The notes: a model not told the origin generated them from the sequence alone. DNA of 64,000 bases from Thermohalobaculum sp039815685 (GCA_039815685.1 JBCBYV010000016.1:42235-106234), one strand, 5' to 3'; counted from the first letter of the stretch, positions 20,450-29,534 are shown. Numbers and translations are program-made.

Positions 20450-21553
20450 TCAGCCCTCGCTGTCGGGAATGATCACGGTGTCCCGCGCATGGAGGCCGAG
20501 CGTGACGGCCGCACCCACCGCGGGCAGGCCGGCGAGCGTGTCCCGCCGCACGACGTCGCGGAGCGAGACGAGGGTTCCATCCTCCAGCCGCGCCTGCATC
20601 AGGAAGCTGTCGCCCTGGTAGACGACCTCCTCGACGGTCGCGGGGAAGCGATTCGTGTCCGGCTCGTCCTCACCGTTCATGAGGCGCAGGCGTTCGGGGC
20701 GGAGCATGACGCTCAACCGCGTACCGTCCGCCGCCTGCCCTTCATGCGCGAGCGGACGGCCATGACAGAGCACGGCATCGCCCTGACGCTCGGCTGGCAG
20801 GAAGGCGCTCTCCCCGATGAAGTCGGCGACGAAGCGGTTGGCTGGACGGTCGTAGAGCTCCCGAGGCTCGGCCAGCTGCATCAGCCGGCCGTGGTTGATG
20901 ACGGCGATCCGGTCCGACATCGTCAGCGCCTCACGCTGATCATGCGTGACATAGACCGTGGTCATGCCGAGCTGTTCGTGGAGGTGACGAAGCTCGATCT
21001 GCATCCGGTCGCGCAGCTTCTTGTCGAGCGCCGAAAGCGGCTCGTCCATCAGCAGGATGCGCGGCTCGAAGACGATGGCGCGGGCCAGAGCGACGCGTTG
21101 CTTCTGACCGCCCGAGAGCTGCGTGATCCGCCGCTCGCCATAGCCACCAAGCTGCACGGTCTCGAGCGCCCGCTCGATCCGCGCTGCCATTTCGGCCTTG
21201 GCCATCTTCCGGATGCGGAGAGGGTAGCCGACATTCCCGGCGACGGTCATGTGCGGAAAGAGCGCGTAGTTCTGGAAGACCATGCCGAGGTCGCGCTCAT
21301 GTGGTGGCTTCCGGATCACCTCCTCGTCGCCGAAGCGCAGGCTTCCGCTGTCGGGCCGGGTGAAGCCGGCAAGGACCATGAGGAGCGTGGTCTTGCCCGA
21401 GCCCGAGGGGCCGAGAAGGGTCAGAAACTCTCCGCTCCGCACATCGAGGCTCACATGGTCGAGGGCGTGGACGCTTCCATAGGTCTTGGTCACGTCGCGG
21501 ATGGTGATGGGCAGCGCCCCTGCGCGCGCATCCGGCGCCACGATGTCAGTCAT
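20450..21553 (-). CDS. ABC transporter ATP-binding protein, PotA type
   Basis: A 367-residue importer ATPase. Walker A is GPSGSGKTT, the Q-loop lies in FQNYALFPHMT, the signature is LSGGQKQR, Walker B is ILLMDEPLSALD and the switch is YVTHDQREAL. A C-terminal TOBE domain of about 110 residues follows. The ATG at 21553 was chosen because the preceding in-frame codons run into the structured gap. It powers the two permeases encoded immediately downstream. Confidence 0.95.
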   Translation of the reverse strand: MTDIVAPDARAGALPITIRDVTKTYGSVHALDHVSLDVRSGEFLTLLGPSGSGKTTLLMVLAGFTRPDSGSLRFGDEEVIRKPPHERDLGMVFQNYALFPHMTVAGNVGYPLRIRKMAKAEMAARIERALETVQLGGYGERRITQLSGGQKQRVALARAIVFEPRILLMDEPLSALDKKLRDRMQIELRHLHEQLGMTTVYVTHDQREALTMSDRIAVINHGRLMQLAEPRELYDRPANRFVADFIGESAFLPAERQGDAVLCHGRPLAHEGQAADGTRLSVMLRPERLRLMNGEDEPDTNRFPATVEEVVYQGDSFLMQARLEDGTLVSLRDVVRRDTLAGLPAVGAAVTLGLHARDTVIIPDSEG

Positions 21554-21576
21554 CTTCTGCCGCTCCCCGCCTTGGC

Positions 21577-21664
21577 GCAGGCCCGCCACCGACCGTGGGT
21601 GGGCTTTCCCGAAGTCGACACCCCGCGCAGACGGTGCAGGGGTGGAGGGAGGTGGCGGGCCTGC
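21577..21664. repeat. Perfect 14-bp inverted repeat spanning the binding-protein/ATPase gap
   Basis: GCAGGCCCGCCACC at 21577-21590 is exactly complementary to 21651-21664. The 60-nt loop contains smaller stems (CCACC/GGGTGG and CCCC/GGGG). The element fills almost the whole intercistronic space on the reverse-strand mRNA. It probably stabilises the upstream binding-protein message or attenuates the permease genes, as interrupted repeats do in other ABC operons. Confidence 0.6.
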
Positions 21665-21681
21665 AAGATGTCAGCCGACGC

Positions 21682-22737
21682 TCACTCGGTCAGCATCTCC
21701 TGGTACATCTCGGCTGCAACGGTCTCCCACTCCGCATACCACTCGAGGTTCACCGGCAGCTGCTTGGCGGCATTCTCCGGGAAGGAGGGCAGCGCCTTCA
21801 GGATGTCCTCGCCCGCCGTCGAGATCGCGTAGGCCGCGGAGTTCGTCGGCCCGTAGGTAATGTGAAGCGGCAGGTTGGCCTGATACTTCGCCTTACTGAT
21901 CGTGGCCAGAAACTCCATCGCCGTGTCCTTGTTCGGCGCACCCTTGGGGATGGCAAAGCAGTCATAGTCCAGCAGTGCACCGTTGAAGCTGTAGGCGACT
22001 CTCGCGCCGTCCTTCAGCGCATTGTCAAAGCGGCCGTTCCAGCCGGTGGTCATGTCGACCTCACCGTCCTTCATGAGCTGCGCATGCTGGGCGCCAGAGG
22101 TCCAGAAGACCGCGATATTGGGCTTCAGCTCCCGGATCTTGTCGAGAGCACGCTCGATCCCCTCTTCCGAGCTCAGCACCTCATAGACCTCGTCCGGCGG
22201 CACCCCGTCGGCGAGGAGCGCGGGCTCGAGCGCCCCAGCAACCTTGCCGCGATAGGCGCGCGTGCCCGGGAACTTCTCCACGTCCCAGAACTCCGCCCAG
22301 CTCTGTGGGCCGCCATCGGGGAACGTCTCGGTGTTCCAGGCGAAGACCGTCGAGAACACGTCGCCGCCAACGCAGTAATCGGTGTAGAGCCCAGGGATGA
22401 ACTCGGAGACGTCGATCACGGAGTAGTCGAGCTTCTCCAGCAGCCCCTCCGCTGCCGCGCGCGCGGCCGAACCGGAGCCCGACGCCACGATATCGAGGGT
22501 CACCGCACCGGTCTGCACCTGCAGCCGGACATCGGACATGCCGCCATAGGTCTCCTGCTTCACCTCGATGCCAGTATCGGCGGCCGCAGGCTCGAAGAGC
22601 GCCTTCGACTGCGCCTCCTGATAGGAGCCGCCCCAGGATGCGATGGTGACGGTCTTATCCGTGGCAAGCGCGGTCGACGCCATGAGCGCCCCAACGGCAA
22701 AACCGGCCGCGGCAGCGGCGATCGTGCGGTGGATCAT
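21682..22737 (-). CDS. ABC transporter substrate-binding protein, PotD/spermidine-putrescine type
   Basis: A 351-residue periplasmic binding protein. It has a Sec signal (hydrophobic residues 5-25 ending STALA), then VTIASWGGSYQEAQSKALFEPA, the usual N-terminal beta strand and loop of family-1/PotD-like proteins, and YSFNGALLDYDCFAIPKGAPN in the second lobe. The ATG at 22737 follows GGAGGAGAAG. It lies between a PuuB-like oxidoreductase upstream and the ATPase downstream, all on one strand. The ligand may be an amine or betaine given the neighbours. Confidence 0.92.
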   Translation of the reverse strand: MIHRTIAAAAAGFAVGALMASTALATDKTVTIASWGGSYQEAQSKALFEPAAADTGIEVKQETYGGMSDVRLQVQTGAVTLDIVASGSGSAARAAAEGLLEKLDYSVIDVSEFIPGLYTDYCVGGDVFSTVFAWNTETFPDGGPQSWAEFWDVEKFPGTRAYRGKVAGALEPALLADGVPPDEVYEVLSSEEGIERALDKIRELKPNIAVFWTSGAQHAQLMKDGEVDMTTGWNGRFDNALKDGARVAYSFNGALLDYDCFAIPKGAPNKDTAMEFLATISKAKYQANLPLHITYGPTNSAAYAISTAGEDILKALPSFPENAAKQLPVNLEWYAEWETVAAEMYQEMLTE

Positions 22738-22808
22738 GGTCTTCTCCTCCATGTTGTCGCGCCCCCGGTTGGTGGTGGAGCGCCGCGTCACCCTTTGTGT
22801 TCTGTCCG

Positions 22809-22832
22809 GGGGAGGCGGGCGCCGACCTCCCC
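22809..22832. terminator. Hairpin between the FAD oxidoreductase and the binding-protein gene
   Basis: GGGGAGG/CCTCCCC (22809-22815 with 22826-22832) forms a perfect 7-bp stem with a 10-nt loop in the 117-bp gap between two co-directional genes. A T-tract is lacking, so it is a weak terminator or processing site. Confidence 0.4.
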
Positions 22833-22854
22833 AGGCATTCCTTTCGCCGCAGTC

Positions 22855-24207
22855 TCAGCCCGCCGCGGCGCGATGCGCCTGCCTCACCGCCTGCTCATCG
22901 CGCCAACGGTACCAGGCAACGGCGGCGGGCAGGAACCAGGGCTTGCCAGCATAGAGTGGGCGGGTTGGAAACGGCAGGTCGTCGAAGGCCGTGCGTCCCT
23001 CCGCCCGGCCAAGGACACGGAGCCCCGCCTTCATGCCGAGGTAGCTCGCCATCGACACGCCGGAGCCGCAGTAGCCCATGGCGTAGTGCACCCCGTCATA
23101 TTGCCCGCAATGCGCGATCTCATCGAAGGTGTAGGCAACCGTGCCGAACCAGGAATGGCTGATCCGCGCCTCGCCAAGCTCCGGGAAGATGGCGCGCATG
23201 GCGGCGTGAAGACGCGGCCCGCTGATCCGCGGATCCGTCTCGCCCGTCGAGACGCGGCCGCCGAAGACGATCCGCCGCGCGTCAGGTGATGGCCCGTAGT
23301 AGTAGACGACCTTTCGGGTGTCGCTGACCTTCCGGCCGGTCGGGAAGAGGCGCTGCACGAGGTCCGGCCCCAGATCCTCCGTCGCGATGACGTAGCTTCC
23401 GATAGGGATCACACGGCGGCGCAGCCAAGGGGTGAGCGGGCCTGTATAGCCGTTCGTCGCAACCACGACGTCACGCGCCCGGATCGTGCCCTTGGGCGTC
23501 TCGACGGCAAATCGGTGTGCTCCCGGCTGACCCGTGGCGATACCGAGTGCCGGGCAATGAGGGACGACCTCGGCCCCCTCCGACAGCGCGCGGGCGAGGA
23601 GCCCGCGGTGGTACTTCGCGGGCTGGAGGCTGGCGAAACGCGGGAAGATGACACCGCCGAAGTAGAACGCCGTGCCAAGCTCACGGCTTTGCTCAGCCGC
23701 CGGCACGGCATGGGCTTCGATCCCCTCGCTCCGCTGGTTCTCCGCCGCGCTCCGCGCAAGCGCCTCGTAATGCGCGGGCGTATGCGCGGCATGAAACTTG
23801 CCGCTGCGGCGGAAATCGCAGTCGATCCCTTCCGCCTCCAGGAACTCGCCGATCCACTCCAGCGCGGCTCGCCCCTCCGCCCTGATCGCCTCGCCCCGGG
23901 CCCGGCCGTGGTGCTGGCCGAGGGTTGCTGTCGAGGGTTTGACGCTCGTGCTGATATGCCCGCCGTTGCGGGTGCTGCAGCCCTCCCCGGGCGCTCCGGC
24001 TTCCAGGATCACGGTGGACCGGCCGCCCCGCACCGTCTGCAGCGCGGCGTTGAGCCCCGTGTAACCCGAGCCGATCACCACAACATCCGCCGTCTCCGGC
24101 AAGCTGTCGGACAACGGGGGAACCGGTGGGGCATCTTCGAGCCAGTAAGGGGTTGTCTTAAAGTTCGGCGCAAAGGGCGCGTCGCCCTGGGCCGCAAGCC
24201 CTGACAT
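22855..24207 (-). CDS. FAD-dependent amine oxidoreductase, PuuB/DAO family
   Basis: A protein of 450 residues from the ATG at 24207. It has a Rossmann FAD motif VVIGSGYTGLNAAL, the CSTRNGGHIS segment characteristic of PuuB-like (gamma-glutamylputrescine oxidase) proteins, and a C-terminal YAMGYCGSGVSMASYLG. A GTG at 24270 preceded by GGGAGAGAG is an alternative start adding 21 residues. It is the first gene of the reverse-strand operon carrying the ABC transporter, GMC and enolase-superfamily genes. It likely oxidises a C-N bond of the imported amine to an imine or aldehyde with hydrogen peroxide or quinone reduction. Confidence 0.88.
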   Translation of the reverse strand: MSGLAAQGDAPFAPNFKTTPYWLEDAPPVPPLSDSLPETADVVVIGSGYTGLNAALQTVRGGRSTVILEAGAPGEGCSTRNGGHISTSVKPSTATLGQHHGRARGEAIRAEGRAALEWIGEFLEAEGIDCDFRRSGKFHAAHTPAHYEALARSAAENQRSEGIEAHAVPAAEQSRELGTAFYFGGVIFPRFASLQPAKYHRGLLARALSEGAEVVPHCPALGIATGQPGAHRFAVETPKGTIRARDVVVATNGYTGPLTPWLRRRVIPIGSYVIATEDLGPDLVQRLFPTGRKVSDTRKVVYYYGPSPDARRIVFGGRVSTGETDPRISGPRLHAAMRAIFPELGEARISHSWFGTVAYTFDEIAHCGQYDGVHYAMGYCGSGVSMASYLGMKAGLRVLGRAEGRTAFDDLPFPTRPLYAGKPWFLPAAVAWYRWRDEQAVRQAHRAAAG

Positions 24208-24320
24208 GGGCCGCCGTGGCGCCGCATTGCGCCCGCCCCGCCCCTCGAACTCGACCGTGCTGCTGCTCACCGGCGCTCTCTCTCCCGGTCGTGCCCGTAG
24301 GTCCGCTTCCACAACTTGTA

Positions 24321-24337
24321 GTCTCCGCCGGGGAGAC
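24321..24337. promoter_or_regulatory. Inverted repeat in the oxidoreductase/gcvT-like divergent region
   Basis: GTCTCC-GCCGG-GGAGAC is a perfect 6-bp inverted repeat centred between the divergent starts at 24207 and 24450. It could be an operator or a leader hairpin. It does not match the TGTACACA sites elsewhere in the island. Confidence 0.35.
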
Positions 24338-24449
24338 GCTAACGTCAATTGAAGATCATCGATGCAACGATACGACGGGCGATGAGCCGTGTGCCCGGGC
24401 GCAAAGGTGGCAGGGCGAGATCGATCTTCCGACTAAGGGAGGGACCACC

Positions 24450-25664
24450 ATGAGTGGCTTTGGCTCGCAGCCCCCCGATGGCGGAGCGGTCGGACGCATG
24501 GCCGGGCCTTCGGCGACGAGCGCGGCGATGGCGCATTCTGGCGCGCGCCTCGCCTTTCAGCCGCGTATCCGCCGCGGCGCCTTCTTCGAAGCCGCCTGGC
24601 GCCACGGTTGCCGGCAGTTCTCGGTCTATAACCGAACCTACATCACCGGCAGCTTCGGCGATCCGGTGGAGGAGTACTGGCAGGTCGTGAAAAAGGTGGC
24701 GCTGTGGCCCGTGATGGGGGAGCGGCAGGTGGAGATTGCGGGGCCGGACGCCGCCCGCTTCGTCCAGTATCTCACGCCCCGCGACATGAGGGCCTGCGAG
24801 ATCGGCCAGTGCAAATACGCGCTGATCACGGCGACCGATGGCGGTATCCTGTCCGACCCCATCATCCTGAGGCTCGCGGAAGACCGATTCTGGCTCAGCA
24901 CCTGCGATTTCGACCTCGAGACCTGGGCGCGTGGCGTTTCCGCCGGCACGGGCTTCGACGTCTCGATCCGCGATGCGGGAGTTTCGGTCGTCCAGGTGCA
25001 GGGACCGCGGTCGCCCGAGGTCTTGGAGCGTTTCTGCGGCGCCTCGCTCGACTGGCTCCGCTACTACCGGTTCACGCGGGTCCCGTTCATGGGGTGCGAA
25101 GTGATCGTCTCGCGCACGGGCTGGAGTGGGGAGCATGGCTACGAGATCTACCTGCCCGACCCCGCCCTCGGCGACGCGCTCTTCGACCGACTGATGGAGG
25201 TGGGCGCGCCCCATGGCATCGCCCCCGGTGCCGTCTCACAGATCCGGCGGATCGAGGCGGGTATCCTGTCCTGGGGTGCGGACATGACCGCAAAGGAGAA
25301 CCCGTTCGAGGTCGGTCTCGGCCGGCTCTGCGCCCTCGACAAACCAATCGAGTTCATCGGGCGGGAGGCACTCTGCAGACTCGCCGCAGCCCCTCTGCGC
25401 CGGAAGATGGTGGGGCTCACGATCCCTGGTGATCCCCTCACGCCGAATGAAACACCCCTGCCGCTGACGACGGAGGGCGAGAGTGTTGGCCGTCTGACAA
25501 GCCTGCGACATAGCCCACGGGTGGGCGCCAACATCGCGCTCGGCATCGTGGCTGTGGCGCAGGCGGAGCCGGGCACGGTCCTGGGGGTGGTCACGGCGGA
25601 GGGCGAACAGCGCGCGACAGTGACGCCGCTGCCCTTCACGCCGAAACTGCAGCATCGGGCGTGA
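24450..25664 (+). CDS. GcvT-like aminomethyltransferase (THF-dependent methyl acceptor, DmdA/DMGDH-C type)
   Basis: A 404-residue protein of the glycine-cleavage T-protein superfamily. The folate-binding fold shows in RQVEIAGPDAARFVQYL, DGGILSDPIILRL, VQVQGPRSPEVL and SRTGWSGEHGYEIYL. The first about 40 residues precede the domain. Relatives move a one-carbon unit from methylated amines, glycine or DMSP to tetrahydrofolate. It is divergent from the PuuB-like gene and converges, 6 bp away, with the second oxidoreductase. It could take the methyl group released by the MttB-like enzyme or by an oxidase. The start follows AAGGGAGGG. DmdA itself is possible but was not favoured, since the neighbours point to amines. 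Confidence 0.82.
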   Translation: MSGFGSQPPDGGAVGRMAGPSATSAAMAHSGARLAFQPRIRRGAFFEAAWRHGCRQFSVYNRTYITGSFGDPVEEYWQVVKKVALWPVMGERQVEIAGPDAARFVQYLTPRDMRACEIGQCKYALITATDGGILSDPIILRLAEDRFWLSTCDFDLETWARGVSAGTGFDVSIRDAGVSVVQVQGPRSPEVLERFCGASLDWLRYYRFTRVPFMGCEVIVSRTGWSGEHGYEIYLPDPALGDALFDRLMEVGAPHGIAPGAVSQIRRIEAGILSWGADMTAKENPFEVGLGRLCALDKPIEFIGREALCRLAAAPLRRKMVGLTIPGDPLTPNETPLPLTTEGESVGRLTSLRHSPRVGANIALGIVAVAQAEPGTVLGVVTAEGEQRATVTPLPFTPKLQHRA

Positions 25665-25670
25665 AGCGCC

Positions 25671-27044
25671 TCAGAGCTCGAGCCCTGCCTTCCACTCGCG
25701 CCAGCGCATCGTCGCAATGGCACCCATGGTCGCGAGGGGCTCGGGCGGCAGGAGGCTTGGGATCGCCTCAGCCAAGAGCTCGGCGGTGAGCGGGTCGTTG
25801 CCCTTGGCCGCAAGATCGGCCGCGAGCTTGCCTGCGATCGTGCCCTTGGTCGTGCCGAGGCCGTTCTGTACGCAGGCAGAAAACACGCCATCCTCGATCT
25901 CGCCGAAGGCGGGCGCGTCGTTGAGGCTGAGGCAGAGCCGCCCGCCCCAACAATACTCCATCTCTACGCCGGCGATGTCAGGAAAACGGGCGGTGAGAGA
26001 AGCGTTATGACGATCTCCGAAGCGGGCAAGACGCGCCTCCGACGCCTCCATCCCAGGATCATAGGTCATGCTGTTGCGGACCACGATGCGCGTGCCGCCA
26101 GTGCCGTCGATCCGCCGCACCGTACTGCCAGCGGGATCGGCTGGTGTGACGCCCCAGCGCGGCGCACCGCCGATGGCTCGGATCTCCGCCCCCTCGAGCG
26201 CGCGCGTCATCGATGCGTAGAGATGGACGTGCACGAGCCGGCGCGCCATGTACCCGAAGCTTTCGAGGTGGCCGTTGACCGCCAGGATCAGGCGGGGAGC
26301 GGTGACGGATCCGTGGGGCGTCGTCACGCGCCAGTCGGCGCCCGTTCGCCGGATCTCGGTCGCCGGAGTTTGCTCATGGATCGTGACACGCCGCACGAGG
26401 CCCGCCGCCACGCCACGCACGAACTTGGCCGGCTGCACGAGGGCCGTGCCGGGTGTGTATAGGCCGCCGAGATAATAGTCGCTACCGGTCAACGACCGCA
26501 TCGCAGCGGCATCGAGCATCTCGTGTGGTTCATCAAGCGCCGAGAGGTGGGTGGCATAGGTGTCGTTGTTCGCGAGGCCACGCTCGCTCGCCGCGGCACT
26601 GACCTTGCCCGCGCGGGCGAAGGCTTCGGCGTCGAGGCCATACTCCTCTGCCGCCTCTGCCGCGAAGGCGATGGCGGCGCGGTTGAGGCGGATTTGGCGC
26701 CGATCCGCCGCGCTGTTGCCCGCGTAGTTGTCGGACTGGAGCTTGTGCGGCAGGTCGATCATGAATCCGGAGTTGCGCCCCGCGGGACCCTCCCCGACGC
26801 GCGCGGCCTCGAGCACGACGATGCGGTCCCCGCCCGCGAGCTGCGAGAGGCGGCGGGCGGCAGCGAGGCCCGCCCATCCGGCGCCGATCACCAGCCAATC
26901 CGCCGTGGTCTTGCCCTCGAGCGGACAGGCCGGTGGCGGAGGTGGCAGCAACGCGTTCCATCCGCCGGGCCCAGGGTCGCGCGGCAGCCGGCGCGCCTGA
27001 CGGACAGTGTCGGTTCCAGGCGCAGAAGTCTCAGCGGCGGTCAC
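25671..27044 (-). CDS. FAD-dependent oxidoreductase, DAO family
   Basis: A 457-residue flavoprotein with the dinucleotide fold WLVIGAGWAGLAAARRL at about residues 50-66, GPAGRNSGFMIDLPH, and a C-terminal SACVQNGLGTTKGTIAGKLAADL. It belongs to the same broad DAO superfamily as the PuuB-like protein but is clearly distinct. The start is a GTG overlapping the aldehyde dehydrogenase stop (GTGA). As the last gene of the dapA-aldh-oxidase operon it probably oxidises an amine or imino acid whose aldehyde product the dehydrogenase handles. Confidence 0.86.
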   Translation of the reverse strand: MTAAETSAPGTDTVRQARRLPRDPGPGGWNALLPPPPPACPLEGKTTADWLVIGAGWAGLAAARRLSQLAGGDRIVVLEAARVGEGPAGRNSGFMIDLPHKLQSDNYAGNSAADRRQIRLNRAAIAFAAEAAEEYGLDAEAFARAGKVSAAASERGLANNDTYATHLSALDEPHEMLDAAAMRSLTGSDYYLGGLYTPGTALVQPAKFVRGVAAGLVRRVTIHEQTPATEIRRTGADWRVTTPHGSVTAPRLILAVNGHLESFGYMARRLVHVHLYASMTRALEGAEIRAIGGAPRWGVTPADPAGSTVRRIDGTGGTRIVVRNSMTYDPGMEASEARLARFGDRHNASLTARFPDIAGVEMEYCWGGRLCLSLNDAPAFGEIEDGVFSACVQNGLGTTKGTIAGKLAADLAAKGNDPLTAELLAEAIPSLLPPEPLATMGAIATMRWREWKAGLEL

Positions 27045-28558
27045 GGGCCATCCACCGCCTCGGCCGGCGCGGGGTCGGAGAGGTCGATCCAGATCGTCTT
27101 GGTCTCGGTATACTGGTCGTGCGCATCGAGGCCCTTGTCCCGCCCCCAGAAGCCGGACTGTCCGTAGCCGCCAAACGGTGTGGTGGCGTCGCCTTCGCCG
27201 TAGCAGTTGATCGTCACCGTCCCGGCACGCACCGCTCGAGCCGCACGGATGCCGCGCTTTGCATGCGCCGTGAAGATCGAGGCGGCGAGGCCGTAGTCTG
27301 TATCGTTCGCGACGGCCACCGCCTCCTCCGCGCTTGCGACCGTGATGACCGAAAGCACCGGACCGAAGATCTCCTCGCGCGCCAGTGGATCGGTCGGTGA
27401 AACACCGTCGAAGAGTGTCGGCGCCACGAACGGTCCCTCCGCCTCACCGCCGGCCAGCACCTCCGCCGTCTCGCGCCCACGCGCGATCCAGCCCGTGACC
27501 TTGGTCAGATGATCAGCATCGACCAGCGCGCCGAGATGGTTTGCGGGGTCCAGCGGATCGCCTGTTCGCCAATCCAGAAGCCGCGCCCGGATGCGGTCGA
27601 GGAGCGGCGCTTTCACCCCTTCTTCCACGATCAGACGCGAGGTCGCCGAGCAGTTCTCGCCCATGTTCCAGAAGGCTGCGTTGACGATGTGACCCGCGAC
27701 GACGTCCAGATCCTCCGCATCCGCGAGGACGATGGCCGGATTCTTGCCGCCGCATTCGAGGCTGATCTTCTTAAGGTTCGTATCGGCGGCGTAGCGCAGG
27801 AACCGACGCCCCGTTTCCGTGCTGCCGGTGAAGGCCACCATGTCGATGCCCGGGTGCCGGCCGATGGGCTCACCGCAGCCCGGCCCGTCGCCCGGAAGGA
27901 CATTGAAGACGCCGCGGGGAATACCTGCGACCTGCGCGAATTCCGCCACGCGAAGGGCCGTGAGCGCGGTCTGCTCGGCCGGTTTGACGATCACCGAGCA
28001 GCCGCAGGCGAGTGCAGGGCCGAGCTTCCAGGCGAGCATCAGGAGCGGAAAATTCCAGGGCAGGACGAGGCCGACGACGCCAATGGGCTCGCGCACGATC
28101 ATCGCGGCCGCGTCCTCACCCACCGGGGCCATGCGGTCATAGATCTTGTCCGCCGCCTCCCCGTGCCATTTGAGGCAGTTGATCGCCTCGGGCACATCGA
28201 TCTCGGCGCAGTCCCGCACGGGCTTGCCGCTGTCGAGGCTCTCCATCACGGCGAGTTCGTAGCGGTTGCGCTCCATGAGCTTGGCGAGATGGATGATGCG
28301 GCGCTTGCGTTCGGCGGGATGGGCGCGGGACCATGCGCCTTCGCCGAAGGCCTGGCGCGCCTTGCTGACCGCGAAGTCCACATCCTCCGCCCCGCAGGCG
28401 GCGATCTCGGCCAGTGTCCCTCCGGTCGCCGGGTTGACGGATGTGTAGGTGGCACCGGAGGCGGCGGGGCGGAAGGCGCCGTCGATGAAGGCGGTGCGCG
28501 GCAGGGAGAGCTCCGCACCGATGGCGGCGTATTCATCGCGGGTGAGGAGGTCGGTCAT
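27041..28558 (-). CDS. NAD(P)-dependent aldehyde dehydrogenase, PuuC-like
   Basis: A 505-residue ALDH-superfamily enzyme. It has the cofactor-binding segment PWNFPLLMLAWKLGPALACG, the general base in LECGGKNPAIV, and the catalytic cysteine in NMGENCSATSRL. The NCYGEGD and GFWGRDKG regions near the C-terminus resemble gamma-glutamyl-aminobutyraldehyde dehydrogenase (PuuC). It starts within the stop of the dapA-like gene (ATGA) and ends within the start of the FAD oxidoreductase. Its substrate is likely an omega-amino- or betaine-derived aldehyde. Confidence 0.92.
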   Translation of the reverse strand: MTDLLTRDEYAAIGAELSLPRTAFIDGAFRPAASGATYTSVNPATGGTLAEIAACGAEDVDFAVSKARQAFGEGAWSRAHPAERKRRIIHLAKLMERNRYELAVMESLDSGKPVRDCAEIDVPEAINCLKWHGEAADKIYDRMAPVGEDAAAMIVREPIGVVGLVLPWNFPLLMLAWKLGPALACGCSVIVKPAEQTALTALRVAEFAQVAGIPRGVFNVLPGDGPGCGEPIGRHPGIDMVAFTGSTETGRRFLRYAADTNLKKISLECGGKNPAIVLADAEDLDVVAGHIVNAAFWNMGENCSATSRLIVEEGVKAPLLDRIRARLLDWRTGDPLDPANHLGALVDADHLTKVTGWIARGRETAEVLAGGEAEGPFVAPTLFDGVSPTDPLAREEIFGPVLSVITVASAEEAVAVANDTDYGLAASIFTAHAKRGIRAARAVRAGTVTINCYGEGDATTPFGGYGQSGFWGRDKGLDAHDQYTETKTIWIDLSDPAPAEAVDGP

Positions 28559-29490
28559 TCGGCGGCCTCCCGGCGGGGTGCGGCGTCGGCCTCTACCTCG
28601 ATCGCGGCGATGGCGCGATCCATGATCGCGACAGTCTCGGCCAGCATGCGCTTCTCCTCTTTGTCGAGATCGCGGAGCGGACGGCGCACCGGGCCGACGG
28701 GCAGACCGCGAAGCGCCATGCCGTGGCGGATGCACTGGACGAATTTGCCGCCCTGCTCGAGCACGCGCATGAGCGGGAGCATCGCGGACATGATCCTGCG
28801 GCCTTTGGCGAAGTCGCCCTCCACCGCGCAGGTCCGCCAGAGCGCGATATGCGCCTCGGGCGCGAAGTTCGAGCCTGCGCAGACCCAGCCGCGCGCGCCC
28901 CAGGCGAAGAACTCCAGCGCCTGGTCGTCCATGCCGCAGAGGAGCTGGACATGCGGGTAGTCGCGGGCGAGGAGGTGGACCCGGTTGATGTCGCCGGAAC
29001 TCTCCTTGATCGCGCGGAAGTTGGGGGAGCGGCCGACACGGTCCAGGAAATTCTCGTCCATCTCGGCCGCCATGCGGGCGGGGTAGTTGTAGAGCATCAC
29101 CGGCATGTTCGCTGCCCGGTCGATGGCGAGGGCGTGGAGCGCGTTCTCCCGGCCTGTCGGCACGGCATAGGGGGGCGTGCCGATCAGGATCGCGTCGGCC
29201 TTCGCATCGCGTGCAGTCTCGCCCAATGCGACCGCATCCTCGGTCCGCATTGCCCCGGTGCCGACGACCACGGGGACACGGCCGGCGATCACTTCGACCG
29301 CGTGGCGCATCAGGGCGACGCGTTCCTCCATGGTCTGGGCGTAGTACTCGCCCGTGGTGCCGGCGACGATGATGCCATGGACGCCTGCCGCGATCAGCCG
29401 CTCGGCGACCATGGCGAAGGTCACGTGGTCGATCGTGCCATCGGGCAGGTGGGGCGTGACGATGGGCGTGTAGATCCCGTCGAACTCCAT
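28555..29490 (-). CDS. DapA-family (dihydrodipicolinate synthase/NAL) lyase
   Basis: A 311-residue class I aldolase-fold protein. It shows GTTGEYYAQTMEER, the active-site tyrosine in MLYNYPARM and the Schiff-base lysine in FRAIKESSGDI. The ATG at 29490 follows GGAGGTGAGC; a GTG two codons upstream is less well placed. Family members catalyse aldol cleavage, dehydration or deamination of keto acids, and some act in hydroxyproline and sugar-acid catabolism. It leads an overlapping three-gene operon directly downstream of operator site B. Confidence 0.88.
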   Translation of the reverse strand: MEFDGIYTPIVTPHLPDGTIDHVTFAMVAERLIAAGVHGIIVAGTTGEYYAQTMEERVALMRHAVEVIAGRVPVVVGTGAMRTEDAVALGETARDAKADAILIGTPPYAVPTGRENALHALAIDRAANMPVMLYNYPARMAAEMDENFLDRVGRSPNFRAIKESSGDINRVHLLARDYPHVQLLCGMDDQALEFFAWGARGWVCAGSNFAPEAHIALWRTCAVEGDFAKGRRIMSAMLPLMRVLEQGGKFVQCIRHGMALRGLPVGPVRRPLRDLDKEEKRMLAETVAIMDRAIAAIEVEADAAPRREAAE

Positions 29491-29515
29491 GCTCACCTCC
29501 GCGCCCTATCGCTCA

Positions 29516-29534
29516 TGTGCACATAGTGTACACA
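29516..29534. promoter_or_regulatory. Operator candidate, site B of a GntR/FCD regulon
   Basis: TGTGCAC-ATAG-TGTACACA lies 25 bp before the dapA-like start and 43 bp after the regulator's stop. It contains two overlapping palindromic cores, TGTGCACA and GTGTAC. It has the same arrangement as the sites at 14383 and 30379, so the dapA-aldh-oxidase operon probably has its own controlled promoter. Confidence 0.65.

Noticed and set aside
24450..25664. DMSP demethylase DmdA
   Set aside because: GcvT-superfamily motifs are shared, but the neighbours (amine oxidoreductases, MttB, amine-type ABC transporter) do not point to DMSP, and DmdA-specific residues could not be verified.
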